Shown here one piece after another: positions 28,188 through 37,594 of a stretch of 64,000 bases of DNA (position 1 is the stretch's first letter; every line of letters starts with the position of its first letter). The position numbers were made by a program, and so were the translations under genes. Under the pieces are notes generated by a model. It was not told the origin of the DNA, did not search any database, and was given only the letters and a program-made list of their open reading frames with translations. The DNA lies in the NCBI RefSeq assembly GCF_023349185.1, contig NZ_JAKIKY010000003.1, positions 124,001-188,000 on the forward strand. Reading direction: 5' to 3'. The DNA comes from Shewanella aquimarina. GTDB lineage: Bacteria; Pseudomonadota; Gammaproteobacteria; Enterobacterales; Shewanellaceae.

Positions 28188-30116
28188 TTATCCCGCCGTC
28201 TGACTGCGCGCAGATTGTTCATCCTTTACGGTGAATGGTTTAGGCTTAGCGATGTAATAACCCTGAAGGCCATCCACCAAAAGTTGCTCCAGGGCAAACT
28301 TCTCTTCCTGACGCTCGATGCTAGATGCTATGACTCTAACCGACTGCTTACGGGCGACATCGACAATCATCTTAACGAAGAAACGATTGTTGGAATCTGT
28401 GTCGATCCCCTGTGAATAGCTGCCATCGAGTTTAATAAAGTCCGGCCTGACCTCCTTGAAGAACTTAAAAGAGGTAAAGCCCATGCCGAAGTGTTCGACA
28501 GACACCCGCGCGCCGACGCTATGCATGTCGCGCACAAATTTATGGGCCTGACGGATATTGGCCTGCATTCCTGCCTCATTAACCTCCAGCACCAGACGCG
28601 AGGCGAGCTGACGCTGTCGCACAAAGATATCTTTCAGCCAGGCGGTAAAGGCCGGTTGGTTGACCGAAGCAGTACTGATGTTAATGCCCAGGGCGCCGGT
28701 GAAGGTGGGGGTGTCGAGCAGCAGGCGAAGAGTGCTCAAGATGATGATCTTGTCCAGCTCAATGCTCAGGCCGTGGCGCTCGGCCATGGCGATAACCGTG
28801 CCAGTAGGGAGAAATTTGCCCTCACTACTGTAGAAGCGAGACAGCAGTTCACTATAGACGTTATCGGCGCCGCGGCAGGGTTGAATATCCTGGGCGTGAA
28901 ACTTGATGGCGCGGCGCTTGATGATATCTTCGATGGCCAGTTTCCAGTGAGAATCCCCAACCAGCTCCTCATCGCTGAGCTTCTCCTGCACATGATAGCT
29001 GTTAGGTCCAAGGGTCTGGGCGATGCTGACGGCGGCGTCGGCAATATAGACCAAGGATAGGGCATCGCCACCCTGCTCATAGGGAACTAAGCCTATGTAG
29101 GCGACCGACTCGAGATCGCTGCCTTGCTGGTACTCATCAAATTGGGCCTTTAACTTTTCCAGTGGTTGCTGGGCATCCTTTAATACCAGATCCGGTATAA
29201 AGACGGCGAAATCGGCGCTGCTGATCCTAAACGCCTCAATGTTAGGCATGCCCTGTAGCGCCTTACGGATACAGGTGGCGACACCGGCTAGATAGTCATC
29301 GCCAGCGGCGCGTCCCTGGCTCTGGTTAACATGGCCCAGTTCCGTGGCCTTGATCATCGCCATCAGGCCGATGCGCGCCTTGCCTGGTTTTGCGAGGGCG
29401 TCGAGCTTCTCGGTAAACTTAGGTCGGGTGCCAAATAGAGTCACCGGGTCCTGGTAAGCCTCACGATTGAGCTGCTCGTTATGCTGCTGTAATTGGGCGA
29501 ATTTATCATTCAGCGCGACACGACAGTGTTCGAGTGCCTTGCCTAAGGGTTTAAGCTCGCCGTGAAAACGAGAGTGGGCGATGGCATCAAATTTAAGTTC
29601 GGCGAAGCCGTCCAAGGCATCGACCGCATGACCTATGGTGCGTTTCTGTCTGGCCATTAAGAGGGTAAAGAGTATCGCCAGTGCCAGATAGCCGCCGACT
29701 ATCCAGATTAGGAGCTGGATATAATGATTGAGGGCGTCATTTGCAATAGTGCGGCTCGATAGTTTGACCTGTAAGCGGCCTTGGGGCAGCGCTCGGGTGT
29801 TATCCCTTGGCTGATTAAAGAGCACGGTCGCGAGATCTGTGTCTGAGGTAATGAGTTGGCCATGGGTATAGTTGAGGCTGCCGTCCAACTGGTGCACATA
29901 TTGGAAGAACTGTAACTCATACTTTTTATTGAGCAGATTAAAGAGTGCTTGGCCTTGGTCGGGCAGGGGCTGTTGCCAAACGGGATCGGCCTGATACTCC
30001 TTTAGCTGGATGTCGGCTATTGCGGCGACTTCTTGTCGCTGGTTGAGATATGCCAGCGCCGCCAAGGCAAGACAAGCCGTAATCAGCAATAGATGTATAG
30101 ATTTTCCCACGCCCAT
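28188..30116 (-). CDS. LapD-like membrane receptor with degenerate GGDEF and EAL domains
   Basis: 642 residues: membrane helix (about 7-23), periplasmic domain (25-133) of the LapD/MoxY N-terminal type, second helix (about 136-155), HAMP-like segment, degenerate GGDEF (about 220-380; the signature is RISSADFAVF) and degenerate EAL (390-630). In the EAL domain the signature is ELLSRF, and the DDFG motif is EHFGMG, so two metal ligands are lost. Asn in GINIST and Glu in LEVNEAG remain. This pattern fits a c-di-GMP receptor rather than an enzyme. No lapG-like protease or adhesin gene is nearby, so the LapD comparison is structural only. Confidence 0.8.
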   Translation of the reverse strand: MGVGKSIHLLLITACLALAALAYLNQRQEVAAIADIQLKEYQADPVWQQPLPDQGQALFNLLNKKYELQFFQYVHQLDGSLNYTHGQLITSDTDLATVLFNQPRDNTRALPQGRLQVKLSSRTIANDALNHYIQLLIWIVGGYLALAILFTLLMARQKRTIGHAVDALDGFAELKFDAIAHSRFHGELKPLGKALEHCRVALNDKFAQLQQHNEQLNREAYQDPVTLFGTRPKFTEKLDALAKPGKARIGLMAMIKATELGHVNQSQGRAAGDDYLAGVATCIRKALQGMPNIEAFRISSADFAVFIPDLVLKDAQQPLEKLKAQFDEYQQGSDLESVAYIGLVPYEQGGDALSLVYIADAAVSIAQTLGPNSYHVQEKLSDEELVGDSHWKLAIEDIIKRRAIKFHAQDIQPCRGADNVYSELLSRFYSSEGKFLPTGTVIAMAERHGLSIELDKIIILSTLRLLLDTPTFTGALGINISTASVNQPAFTAWLKDIFVRQRQLASRLVLEVNEAGMQANIRQAHKFVRDMHSVGARVSVEHFGMGFTSFKFFKEVRPDFIKLDGSYSQGIDTDSNNRFFVKMIVDVARKQSVRVIASSIERQEEKFALEQLLVDGLQGYYIAKPKPFTVKDEQSARSQTAG

Positions 30117-30233
30117 AAAAAGTAACCTAAGATGATCGACTGCCCATTCTAGCTAAATTTGAAACAGATAGTCTAACGCTTTATGGTTGATGACTTTTTT
30201 TAGGATAACGCGGAAGAGGAAACTTAAAGAAGG

Positions 30234-30309
30234 TGGCTCCCCAGACTGGACTTGAACCAGTGACATACGGATTAACAGTCCGCCGTTCTACCGACTGAAC
30301 TACTGGGGA
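30234..30309 (-). tRNA. tRNA-Asn (GTT), copy 1
   Basis: 76 bases including encoded CCA. Acceptor TCCCCAG pairs with CTGGGGA; anticodon stem-loop GGACTGTTAATCC holds GTT; T-arm has TTCAAGT. Promoter-distal member of a five-gene tandem array. Confidence 0.97.
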
Positions 30310-30333
30310 ATCGAAAGAGATAATATAGTGAAG

Positions 30334-30409
30334 TGGCTCCCCAGACTGGACTTGAACCAGTGACATACGGATTAACAGTCCGCCGTTCTACCGACTGAAC
30401 TACAGGGGA
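30334..30409 (-). tRNA. tRNA-Asn (GTT), copy 2, with acceptor mismatch
   Basis: 76 bases with CCA. The 5' acceptor strand reads TCCCCTG while the 3' strand is CTGGGGA, giving a T-T (U-U) mismatch at pair 6-67. Otherwise identical in body to copy 1. Confidence 0.95.
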
Positions 30410-30433
30410 GTAGATACTTCTCTATTATATAAG

Positions 30434-30509
30434 TGGCTCCCCAGACTGGACTTGAACCAGTGACATACGGATTAACAGTCCGCCGTTCTACCGACTGAAC
30501 TACTGGGGA
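30434..30509 (-). tRNA. tRNA-Asn (GTT), copy 3
   Basis: 76 bases with CCA; same sequence as copy 1 with a fully paired acceptor stem. The spacer to copy 2 is 24 bases. Confidence 0.97.
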
Positions 30510-30536
30510 ATTGATACTTATATCGTTAACAATATT

Positions 30537-30612
30537 TGGCTCCCCAGACTGGACTCGAACCAGTGACATACGGATTAACAGTCCGCCGTTCTACCGACTG
30601 AACTACAGGGGA
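30537..30612 (-). tRNA. tRNA-Asn (GTT), copy 4, with acceptor mismatch
   Basis: 76 bases with CCA. Carries the same T at position 6 as copy 2 (U-U mismatch at 6-67) and also a TTCGAGT T-arm instead of TTCAAGT. Confidence 0.95.
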
Positions 30613-30653
30613 ACATCTAATATTGCTAACTCATCTTCTAAGATTTGACGCTT

Positions 30654-30729
30654 TGGCTCCCCAGACTGGACTTGAACCAGTGACATACGGATTAACAGTC
30701 CGCCGTTCTACCGACTGAACTACTGGGGA
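30654..30729 (-). tRNA. tRNA-Asn (GTT), copy 5 (promoter-proximal)
   Basis: 76 bases with CCA; same as copies 1 and 3. It is closest to the promoter at 30765-30793. Confidence 0.97.
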
Positions 30730-30764
30730 ATCGTGTAAGCGACTCGTCGTTGAAGACGGAGCGC

Positions 30765-30793
30765 ATATTAAATCGCTCTTACACATGAGTCAA
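30765..30793 (-). promoter_or_regulatory. Promoter of the tRNA-Asn array
   Basis: On the minus strand TTGACT (30788-30793), 17-base spacer, TAATAT (30765-30770), then a GC-rich GCGCTCC discriminator, which is typical of stable-RNA promoters under stringent control. About 35 bases before the first tRNA. Confidence 0.75.
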
Positions 30794-31060
30794 CTCGACT
30801 TGGCAAAAAAAGTGTAATTATGCTGTTAAGTGCTCATCTAATGCACATAGTGATCGCTAAGTGTGCATTTTGATGCTTTAACGGCCATATCTGGCTGAAA
30901 TCTATCGGCTATTGAGGTTTTGCACTCAGTCAATATGACAGCCAAACCTGCTTTGCTATAAGACTGGGTTTTCAAATGTAGTAAAATTTCATCTCGGAAG
31001 ATAAAAAAGCCTCAATGTATAAAAGGGGTTAAAGCCGCGATTATCCTGAGGTTGAGAGAG

Positions 31061-31083
31061 TTATCCACTAAATCTGTGGATAA
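31061..31083. promoter_or_regulatory. Pair of inverted DnaA boxes
   Basis: TTATCCACT (31061-31069, one mismatch to TTATCCACA) and TGTGGATAA (31075-31083, perfect on the minus strand) face each other across 5 bases. They lie between the tRNA-Asn promoter and uvrB. DnaA sites are known in the E. coli uvrB control region. No replication gene or AT-rich unwinding element is seen, so this is probably regulatory rather than an origin. Confidence 0.6.
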
Positions 31084-31220
31084 GCCTGTGGGTGAGGCAT
31101 AAAATCACCGGCCAAACGCAGTGAGCTTGCGGGTTGTACTTAAAATGACAAGAATTAGCGCATCTTAATATTGGCACCAATTATCAACGACTTATAAAAA
31201 TCAAGCCCCTTTGAGCAATA

Positions 31221-31240
31221 ATCTGTATGACGTTACAGAT
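31221..31240. promoter_or_regulatory. LexA (SOS) box candidate upstream of uvrB
   Basis: ATCTGTATGACGTTACAGAT contains CTG-N10-CAG with ATCTGTA/TACAGAT symmetric arms, a good match to the gammaproteobacterial LexA operator. It is 235 bases before the uvrB start; uvrB is a standard SOS gene. The remaining part of the 745-base gap (30730-31474) holds no credible gene. Confidence 0.65.
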
Positions 31241-31474
31241 ATGTAATGTGTTTTTGTACCTAACTTGTGTATTAAATTGGCTACAGGCGTGCGTTTTAGC
31301 CTGTTTTTTGAACATAGAGTGGGATTTACCCTCTTGTACAAAACTTACATGACAAAGTGATGACATTTATGGGGCGGTTAGGTGAATTTCCTCGATGAAG
31401 AAAATGACTGCTCTCAATTGGCTAATAGCTGTGGGTACTTTAAGATAGGTGCACAGCTATAAAGGAGTGCACCA

Positions 31475-33493
31475 TTGAGTGAATCAGCGTTCGATCTCGT
31501 CTCACAATATGCGCCGGCTGGCGATCAGCCGGGCGCGATCAAGCAGCTTGTCGACGGCCTGGATGCCGGGCTCGCAAGCCAGACATTGCTTGGGGTAACG
31601 GGATCCGGTAAGACATTTACCATTGCCAACGTTATCAAACAGATGCAGCGCCCAACCATCATCATGGCGCCCAATAAGACCCTGGCGGCACAGCTTTATG
31701 GCGAGATGAAGGAGTTCTTTCCTCATAATGCCGTGGAGTATTTCGTCTCCTATTACGATTATTACCAGCCCGAAGCCTATGTGCCCTCGACCAACACCTT
31801 CATCGAGAAGGACGCCTCTGTCAATGCGCATATCGAGCAGATGCGCCTGTCGGCCACCAAGGCGCTGCTGGAGCGCCGGGACGTGGTGTTGATCGCCTCT
31901 GTGTCGGCCATCTATGGTCTTGGCGACCCCGAGTCCTATATGAAGATGTTGCTGCACCTTCGGCAGGGCGATTTCATGGGGCAAAGGGAGATCTTACAGC
32001 GCCTGAGTGAGCTGCAGTATACCCGTAACGATATCGAACTCGATCGCGGTACCTTCAGGGTGCGCGGTGAGGTGATCGATATCTTTCCCGCCGAATCTGA
32101 CAAGCAGGCGATTCGCGTCGAGCTGTTTGACGATGAGATTGACCGACTCAGCCTGTTCGATCCCTTAACCGGTCATATTCTGCAGCGTATCGCCCGTACT
32201 ACCGTCTATCCTAAGACTCACTATGTGACGCCCAGGGAGAAGATTCTGGCGGCCACCGAGGAGATCAAGGAGGAACTGAGGGAGCGCAAGCAGTATCTGC
32301 TGGACAATAATAAGCTGATCGAGGCCCAGCGGATCTCGGAGCGGGTGCAATATGATATCGAGATGATGACCGAGCTGGGCTACTGCTCGGGCATCGAGAA
32401 TTATTCGCGCTATCTCTCTGGCAGACGTCCGGGGGAGGGGCCGCCGACCCTGCTGGACTATCTACCCGCCGATGGCCTGTTGATCCTCGATGAGTCCCAT
32501 GTGACTGTACCCCAGATAGGTGCCATGTATAAGGGGGACCGTTCTCGCAAGATGAACCTTGTTGAGTATGGTTTCCGCCTGCCTTCGGCGCTGGATAATC
32601 GTCCGCTCAAGTTTGAAGAGTTCGAATCCTTGATGCCTCAAACCATCTTCGTATCGGCGACACCGGCCCAGTATGAGCTGGACAAGAGTGACGGCGAGAT
32701 TGCCGAGCAGGTGGTGCGCCCAACAGGCCTGTTGGATCCTGAGATCGAGGTGCGCCCAGTGGCGATACAGGTAGACGACCTGCTGTCCGAGGCGAACAAG
32801 TGCGTAGCCGTGAACGAGCGGGTGTTGGTGACCACGCTTACTAAGCGGATGGCAGAGGATCTCACCGAGTATCTGGACGAGCATGGGGTGAAGGTACGTT
32901 ATCTGCACTCTGACATCGACACGGTCGAGCGGGTAGAAATCATCCGCGATCTGCGCCTCGGGGTGTTCGACGTGCTGGTCGGCATTAACCTGCTCAGGGA
33001 GGGGCTGGATATGCCAGAGGTCTCTCTGGTGTGCATCTTGGACGCGGACAAGGAGGGCTTCCTGCGCTCCGAACGCTCACTGATTCAGACCATAGGCCGC
33101 GCCGCCCGTAACGTGAATGGCAAGGTGATCCTCTACGCCGATACCGTAACTAAATCCATGGCTAAGGCCATTGGCGAGACTGAGCGACGCCGAGAGAAGC
33201 AGCACCAGTTCAACCTGGCCAATGGCATTACGCCAAAAGGGGTCTCGAAGAAGATCGCCGATGTGATGGATCTGGGTGAGCATAACGAGCATACCGCCAA
33301 GGTATTGCCCAAATACCAGAAGGTGGCCGAGTCCAGAACTACCTATGCCAAGCAAGATGCATCCAGCCTCAGCCATCAGATCGATGAACTCGAGAAACGT
33401 ATGCATCAACATGCCAGAGACCTGGAGTTTGAACAGGCCGCCGCACTGCGTGATGAGGTGCTTGCCTTGCGAGAGGCGCTGATCAAGGCCTAG
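31475..33493 (+). CDS. uvrB: UvrABC system protein B
   Basis: 672 residues from a TTG start with AAGGAG 8 bases upstream. UvrB is the damage-verifying helicase-like subunit of nucleotide-excision repair. Walker A is [11 protein letters not shown]; the beta-hairpin region includes [12 protein letters not shown]; helicase motifs include ILDESHVT (Walker B-like) and TIGRAARN. The C-terminal UVR domain (about 630-670; [20 protein letters not shown]) contacts UvrA/UvrC. Single gene with a LexA box upstream and its own terminator. Confidence 0.97.
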   Translation: MSESAFDLVSQYAPAGDQPGAIKQLVDGLDAGLASQTLLGVTGSGKTFTIANVIKQMQRPTIIMAPNKTLAAQLYGEMKEFFPHNAVEYFVSYYDYYQPEAYVPSTNTFIEKDASVNAHIEQMRLSATKALLERRDVVLIASVSAIYGLGDPESYMKMLLHLRQGDFMGQREILQRLSELQYTRNDIELDRGTFRVRGEVIDIFPAESDKQAIRVELFDDEIDRLSLFDPLTGHILQRIARTTVYPKTHYVTPREKILAATEEIKEELRERKQYLLDNNKLIEAQRISERVQYDIEMMTELGYCSGIENYSRYLSGRRPGEGPPTLLDYLPADGLLILDESHVTVPQIGAMYKGDRSRKMNLVEYGFRLPSALDNRPLKFEEFESLMPQTIFVSATPAQYELDKSDGEIAEQVVRPTGLLDPEIEVRPVAIQVDDLLSEANKCVAVNERVLVTTLTKRMAEDLTEYLDEHGVKVRYLHSDIDTVERVEIIRDLRLGVFDVLVGINLLREGLDMPEVSLVCILDADKEGFLRSERSLIQTIGRAARNVNGKVILYADTVTKSMAKAIGETERRREKQHQFNLANGITPKGVSKKIADVMDLGEHNEHTAKVLPKYQKVAESRTTYAKQDASSLSHQIDELEKRMHQHARDLEFEQAAALRDEVLALREALIKA

Positions 33494-33510
33494 TGCTAAC
33501 GCATAGAAAC

Positions 33511-33540
33511 GAAAAAGGCTCACCTAGGTGAGCCTTTTCT
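33511..33540. terminator. Bidirectional terminator after uvrB
   Basis: Perfect palindrome AAAAGGCTCACC / GGTGAGCCTTTT with A and T runs, between convergent uvrB and the rhombosortase gene. Confidence 0.85.
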
Positions 33541-33618
33541 ATATCTGCCAGCGCTTAAATCTGCTTGGCGTAACTTGTCTTAATTGTCATTAACCTTGGA
33601 GCCGTCGTGAGAAGTCCC

Positions 33619-34203
33619 TTAGCGCGCCAGTTTTCTGATGAAACGATAGAGCAGAAAAACTAACACACCGCCGATCACCCCAACCAGGTGGGCCTCGGTG
33701 GCGACCCTGGCGTCGATAAGCTTAGTGATCTGATCCGTGGCGCCGTAATACTGCTCGTAGGCAACCTTAAAGCAGACGCCTGCGAATAGCAGGTAGCCCG
33801 AGCGGACCTTCATCTGTATATCTTTGAGGGCACCATAGGCAAATAGGCCATGAAGCATGCCGCTAAGGCCCACATAACCGCCTAAGGTTGGGAAAAACCA
33901 GTAGAGTCCCAATCCTTGCAGCAGACAGAGCAGGGCAAACAGCAGGGAAAAATTGGCCGCACGGTAGTGGTTCTCGTGCAGAAAGCTGATCACCCAGAGC
34001 CCGGCAAGATTCATCAATAGGTGCCAGTGATTGGTATGCAGCAGATTGCCTGTCACTAGGCGCCACCACTCACCATGGGCAATGGCACTGCGTCTAAAGG
34101 CAAGCGTAGCGTCTAGATGGAGAAAATAGAGCAGGCTGCAGAGTACAGTGATCCCAAGCACCACGCCATAAGGGGTGGCGCGCGAAGTCAGCCGACCTAA
34201 CAT
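33619..34203 (-). CDS. rrtA: Rhombosortase (rhomboid-family intramembrane serine protease)
   Basis: 194 residues with about six membrane helices. The catalytic Ser is in [11 protein letters not shown], and the catalytic His in [25 protein letters not shown] is the conserved helix 2 motif. The small size and the GLSG/EAHL context match rhombosortases, which process proteins bearing a C-terminal GlyGly-CTERM anchor for surface release via type II secretion. No GlyGly-CTERM protein was found in this window, so its substrates are elsewhere. It overlaps queC by 7 bases. Confidence 0.82.
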   Translation of the reverse strand: MLGRLTSRATPYGVVLGITVLCSLLYFLHLDATLAFRRSAIAHGEWWRLVTGNLLHTNHWHLLMNLAGLWVISFLHENHYRAANFSLLFALLCLLQGLGLYWFFPTLGGYVGLSGMLHGLFAYGALKDIQMKVRSGYLLFAGVCFKVAYEQYYGATDQITKLIDARVATEAHLVGVIGGVLVFLLYRFIRKLAR

Positions 34204-34880
34204 TTGGCATCCAGCTCGGCCATGACACCGACTTTATCATCCAGGTAGTCCGCGAGCCCCTTGGCCCTAAGCAGACACGCGGGGCAGGTGCCACAGCCGC
34301 TGCCGACGATGCCGTTGTAACAGGTGAGGGTCTGGTCTCTGACCAGCTCCAGGCTGTGGTATTTGTCGGCCAGTGCCCAGGTCTGGGCCTTATTGAGCCA
34401 CATTAGCGGGGTGACCAGTTTAAGCTCGCGATCCATTCCATGTTCCAATGCCGACTGCATCGCCTTGATGAACTGGTCGCGGCAATCGGGATAACCGGAG
34501 AAGTCAGTCTCGCATACGCCTGTGATCACGGCATCGGCGCCCAACTGATAGGCGTAGATCCCGGCTAAGGTGAGAAACAGTATGTTACGGCCAGGCACGA
34601 AGGTGTTGGGCAGGCCGTTATCCATCAATTCGTTGGAGACAGGAATGGCATCTCGGGTGAGGGCGGAGATCGCCAGCTCGTTCAGCACAGTCACATCCAA
34701 TATCTTGTGGCTGGCAACCTTGAGTTCCTTGGCCAACTTGGCGGCGGTGGCAATCTCTTCGCTATGGCGTTGACCATAATCGAAAGTAACGGCGTGCACC
34801 TCATCGTATTGATTCAGGGCTTGAATTAAACAGGTGGTGGAATCTTGTCCGCCACTAAACACGACAACAGCTTTAGACAT
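34197..34880 (-). CDS. queC: 7-cyano-7-deazaguanine synthase QueC
   Basis: 227 residues. It converts 7-carboxy-7-deazaguanine to preQ0 in the queuosine pathway. The PP-loop [13 protein letters not shown] binds ATP and the zinc site is [16 protein letters not shown] near the C-terminus. It is divergent from queE with about 185 bases between starts. Confidence 0.96.
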   Translation of the reverse strand: MSKAVVVFSGGQDSTTCLIQALNQYDEVHAVTFDYGQRHSEEIATAAKLAKELKVASHKILDVTVLNELAISALTRDAIPVSNELMDNGLPNTFVPGRNILFLTLAGIYAYQLGADAVITGVCETDFSGYPDCRDQFIKAMQSALEHGMDRELKLVTPLMWLNKAQTWALADKYHSLELVRDQTLTCYNGIVGSGCGTCPACLLRAKGLADYLDDKVGVMAELDAKC

Positions 34881-35064
34881 TTAATCTGTCCGGATAGAAA
34901 ATTTGTCGATAGTTTAACTGACCGTGGAGACCTTGCAAATTTTCTTGTCGCTATTGCCATTCCCGGTGGTCAATTTGGTGAAACCTTGGGGAATTAATGG
35001 GGTTATACTTGCTTGTAGGGGCAAAATCTTCTATAAAAGCCGCCCGCATGTGACGAGGTTAAAG

Positions 35065-35733
35065 ATGAAGTATCCGGTTAATGAAGTTTTTGAAACCATC
35101 CAGGGTGAAGGTGTGTACACTGGCGTGCCGGCGATCTTCGTTCGTCTGCAGGGGTGCCCAGTGGGGTGTTCCTGGTGCGATACCAAACATACTTGGGAAA
35201 CCTTAGCCGAGAATCGCGTCTCCCCCGAGCAAGTGATCCAGGTGGACGGCACCATTGGCCGCTGGGCCGAACTAGATGCCCGTGAGTTATTGATGCACTT
35301 CAAGGTGCAGGGCTTCAGCGCTAAACATGTGGTGATCACCGGCGGCGAGCCCTGTATCTATGATCTTTTCGCCTTGACCCAGGCCTTTGCCGATGCGGGC
35401 ATGCAGTGTCAAATCGAGACCAGTGGTACCTTCGACGTATTGGTCGATCCCCGCGCCTGGGTAACTGTATCGCCTAAGATCAACATGAAGGGCGGTTATA
35501 AGGTGTTAGAGCAGGCACTGGAGCGCGCCGATGAGATCAAGCACCCGGTGGCCAAGGCCTCGCATATCGAGGAGCTCGATGAGCTACTTAAAGGCATAGA
35601 CACCCTGGGCAAGACCATCTGCCTGCAGCCTATCAGTCAGAAGCCTAGAGCCACAGAGCTGGCGATGAAGATCTGCATCGAGCGTAACTGGCGCCTCTCT
35701 ATTCAAACCCACAAATATTTAAATATCGATTAG
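35065..35733 (+). CDS. queE: 7-carboxy-7-deazaguanine synthase QueE (radical SAM)
   Basis: Start chosen at the ATG at 35065 (MKYPVNEVFETIQGEG), which is where QueE proteins begin and which has GAGG upstream; the open frame extends further 5' but that part has no family resemblance. 222 residues. The radical SAM cluster is CPVGCSWC (C-x3-C-x2-C), followed by DTKHTWE and the SAM-binding VITGGEP. Makes the deazaguanine ring for queuosine; partners QueC. I see no preQ1 riboswitch pattern upstream. Confidence 0.93.
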   Translation: MKYPVNEVFETIQGEGVYTGVPAIFVRLQGCPVGCSWCDTKHTWETLAENRVSPEQVIQVDGTIGRWAELDARELLMHFKVQGFSAKHVVITGGEPCIYDLFALTQAFADAGMQCQIETSGTFDVLVDPRAWVTVSPKINMKGGYKVLEQALERADEIKHPVAKASHIEELDELLKGIDTLGKTICLQPISQKPRATELAMKICIERNWRLSIQTHKYLNID

Positions 35734-35748
35734 CTGGTTGTTACAGAT

Positions 35749-35777
35749 AAAAAACGGCGCATTGGCGCCGTTTTTTG
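35749..35777 (+). terminator. Rho-independent terminator after queE
   Basis: Stem AAAACGGCGC / GGCGCCGTTTT with a small ATT loop and T6. Confidence 0.85.
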
Positions 35778-35780
35778 TTT

Positions 35781-35942
35781 ATACCAATCACAGTAAATAT
35801 GTGATCAGAAATAGCGCAGGAAAAACGCTTGAGAACAAAACAGGATTTTTAGATAAGTAGTTATTCTACAATTAAAAATACTAATACAGTTATCGAGCGT
35901 TTTAACAAGCTAGCATGATCAATTATTTATTACGATTGCTAT
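35781..35942. repeat. 162-bp palindromic MITE-like element
   Basis: Imperfect 27-base terminal inverted repeats (35781-35807 and 35916-35942) match at about 21 positions and begin ATACCAATC / ATAGCAATC. Inside are nested arms: TGATCA at each end of the core, AAAACGCT (35822-35829) with AGCGTTTT (35896-35903), TTTTTA with TAAAAA, and GTAG with CTAC around a short loop. The whole unit folds into one long hairpin and encodes no protein. I recall similar sequences scattered in Shewanella genomes, which needs a search to confirm. Confidence 0.65.
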
Positions 35943-35994
35943 TAGCTCACGTCGAGCCTATTCATCCCTGAGCTTGGACTAAAAGCGCTGCGCG

Positions 35995-37056
35995 TTATTC
36001 CAAGTGTCCCGTCTGATTAAAGGCCGTTAGCTTGGCCTGATACTGGCTGATGTCACCAATATGTTGCGCTACCCACTCACTGTCGTAGTAGGTGTCAAGG
36101 TAGCGCTCACCCGAGTCACACAGCAAGGTGACGATGGAGCCGCTCTGGCCGTTGGCGTGCATCTCGCTGGCAAGTTGCAGCGCGCCATAGAGGTTAGTGC
36201 CTGTTGAGGGACCTGCCTTGCGACCGATCAGCGCCTCTAACCAATAGATGGTGGCGATCGACGCGCTGTCGTCAATCTTGACCATATGATCGACCACCCC
36301 TGGAATAAAGGAGGGCTCGGCCCTGGGTCGCCCTATGCCTTCGATGCGACTGGCGCCAGCGCAGCTGATGCTGGCATCACCGCTGTGGTAATAGTCGTAG
36401 AATACCGAATTTTCCGGGTCGACCACACATAACTTAGTCTTGGCGCATTGATAGCGAATATAGCGGCCTATGGTGGCCGAGGTGCCGCCCGTGCCTGGGC
36501 TCATCACTATCCAGCTAGGGACGGGATGTGGTTCTCGCTGCATCTGCTCGAAGATGGAGTTGGCGATGTTGTTGTTACCGCGCCAGTCGGTTGCCCGCTC
36601 GGCGTAGGTGAACTGGTCCATATAGTGGCCCCTCAGCTCGTCGGCCAGTCGTTGTGATTCGGCGTATATCTCACTCGAATGGTCGACGAAGTGGCAACGG
36701 CCGCCATAGAACTCTATCTGTTGTATCTTCTTCTTGGCGGTAGAGGCGGGCATCACGGCGATAAATGGCAGTCCCAGTAATCGTGCAAAGTAGGCCTCGG
36801 ACACGGCTGTGCTGCCTGAGGAGGATTCTATGATGGGCGTATCTTGGGTGATCCAACCGTTACATAGGGCGTAGAGAAACAGGGATCTTGCCAGGCGGTG
36901 CTTAAGGCTGCCTGTGGGATGGGTGCTTTCATCTTTTAGGTAGATATCGATGCCGGGCAGCATTGGCAGTTCAAGTTTGATCAGATGGGTGTCTGCACTG
37001 CGTTGATAGTCTGCCTCGATCTTGGCGATGGCCTGGTTGACCCAAGATTGATTCAT
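35995..37056 (-). CDS. PLP-dependent cysteine synthase/cystathionine beta-synthase family enzyme
   Basis: 353 residues, fold type II. The PLP Lys is in [11 protein letters not shown] (about residue 50), the substrate loop is [15 protein letters not shown], and the phosphate-binding loop is [13 protein letters not shown] Ser in [13 protein letters not shown] binds the PLP ring nitrogen. The sequence departs from CysK/CysM (STAVSEA rather than TSGNTG), so beta-elimination of cysteine or a related amino acid is as likely as cysteine synthesis. Monocistronic with no sulfur genes beside it. Confidence 0.8.
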   Translation of the reverse strand: MNQSWVNQAIAKIEADYQRSADTHLIKLELPMLPGIDIYLKDESTHPTGSLKHRLARSLFLYALCNGWITQDTPIIESSSGSTAVSEAYFARLLGLPFIAVMPASTAKKKIQQIEFYGGRCHFVDHSSEIYAESQRLADELRGHYMDQFTYAERATDWRGNNNIANSIFEQMQREPHPVPSWIVMSPGTGGTSATIGRYIRYQCAKTKLCVVDPENSVFYDYYHSGDASISCAGASRIEGIGRPRAEPSFIPGVVDHMVKIDDSASIATIYWLEALIGRKAGPSTGTNLYGALQLASEMHANGQSGSIVTLLCDSGERYLDTYYDSEWVAQHIGDISQYQAKLTAFNQTGHLE

Positions 37057-37350
37057 TGTGGCTCCTAAGGTTATCGAGCGGTTAGTCGTTATAGCTTAAC
37101 GAAATAAATTATAACGAAAAGGAAAATCGAAAATAAATGCGACGGATAACAGGGAGTGCTGGCCGTGGAGGAAAATTTTGGGAGGCTGAAAGAATGATCC
37201 GCTAATTAAAGGACTAAGTATCAGTCATCGAATCAAGGCATTAACTAATGCATTAACTAAGGGCGTAATATCATCGAAATGATGACAAAGATGAAGCAAA
37301 GTGTTTGAAATTAGGAACTAAATGATGCGCAGATAATGCGAGAGAAAAAA

Positions 37351-37435
37351 TGGTGGAGGGAGAAGGATTCGAACCTTCGAAGGCTGAGCCGTCAGATTTA
37401 CAGTCTGATCCCTTTGGCCACTCGGGAACCCCTCC
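37351..37435 (-). tRNA. tRNA-Tyr (GTA), copy 1
   Basis: 85 bases with encoded CCA and a long variable arm. Anticodon stem-loop CAGACTGTAAATCTG holds GTA. Last of three tandem copies. Confidence 0.97.
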
Positions 37436-37478
37436 ATATTTTTTGGTACAGCAGCACAAGATAATAACGAGATAAAGA

Positions 37479-37563
37479 TGGTGGAGGGAGAAGGATTCGA
37501 ACCTTCGAAGGCTGAGCCGTCAGATTTACAGTCTGATCCCTTTGGCCACTCGGGAACCCCTCC
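37479..37563 (-). tRNA. tRNA-Tyr (GTA), copy 2
   Basis: 85 bases with CCA, the same mature sequence as copy 1, 43 bases away. Confidence 0.97.
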
Positions 37564-37594
37564 ACGAGTATCTCTTTATTACATTGTAGGCAAA

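Noticed and set aside
30181..30569. Two minus-strand frames of 61 and 65 residues containing VVQSVERRTVNPYVTGSSPVWG
   Set aside because: They are translations of the tRNA-Asn genes themselves, a well-known spurious annotation.
30234..30793. tRNA-associated genomic island or prophage attachment site
   Set aside because: No integrase or direct repeat of a tRNA 3' end outside the array; flanking genes are core functions.
31061..31083. Replication origin at the DnaA boxes
   Set aside because: Only two boxes, no dnaA/dnaN/gidA genes and no AT-rich unwinding region with 13-mers.
31184..31366. 60-residue minus-strand frame between the tRNA-Asn array and uvrB
   Set aside because: It covers the LexA-like box region, has no ribosome site and looks non-coding.
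34924..35064. N-terminal extension of QueE in the same frame
   Set aside because: The 47 extra residues have no family resemblance and the canonical start MKYPVNEVF has its own ribosome site.
34881..35064. preQ1 riboswitch upstream of queE or queC
   Set aside because: No pattern of the compact preQ1 pseudoknot could be found in either direction.
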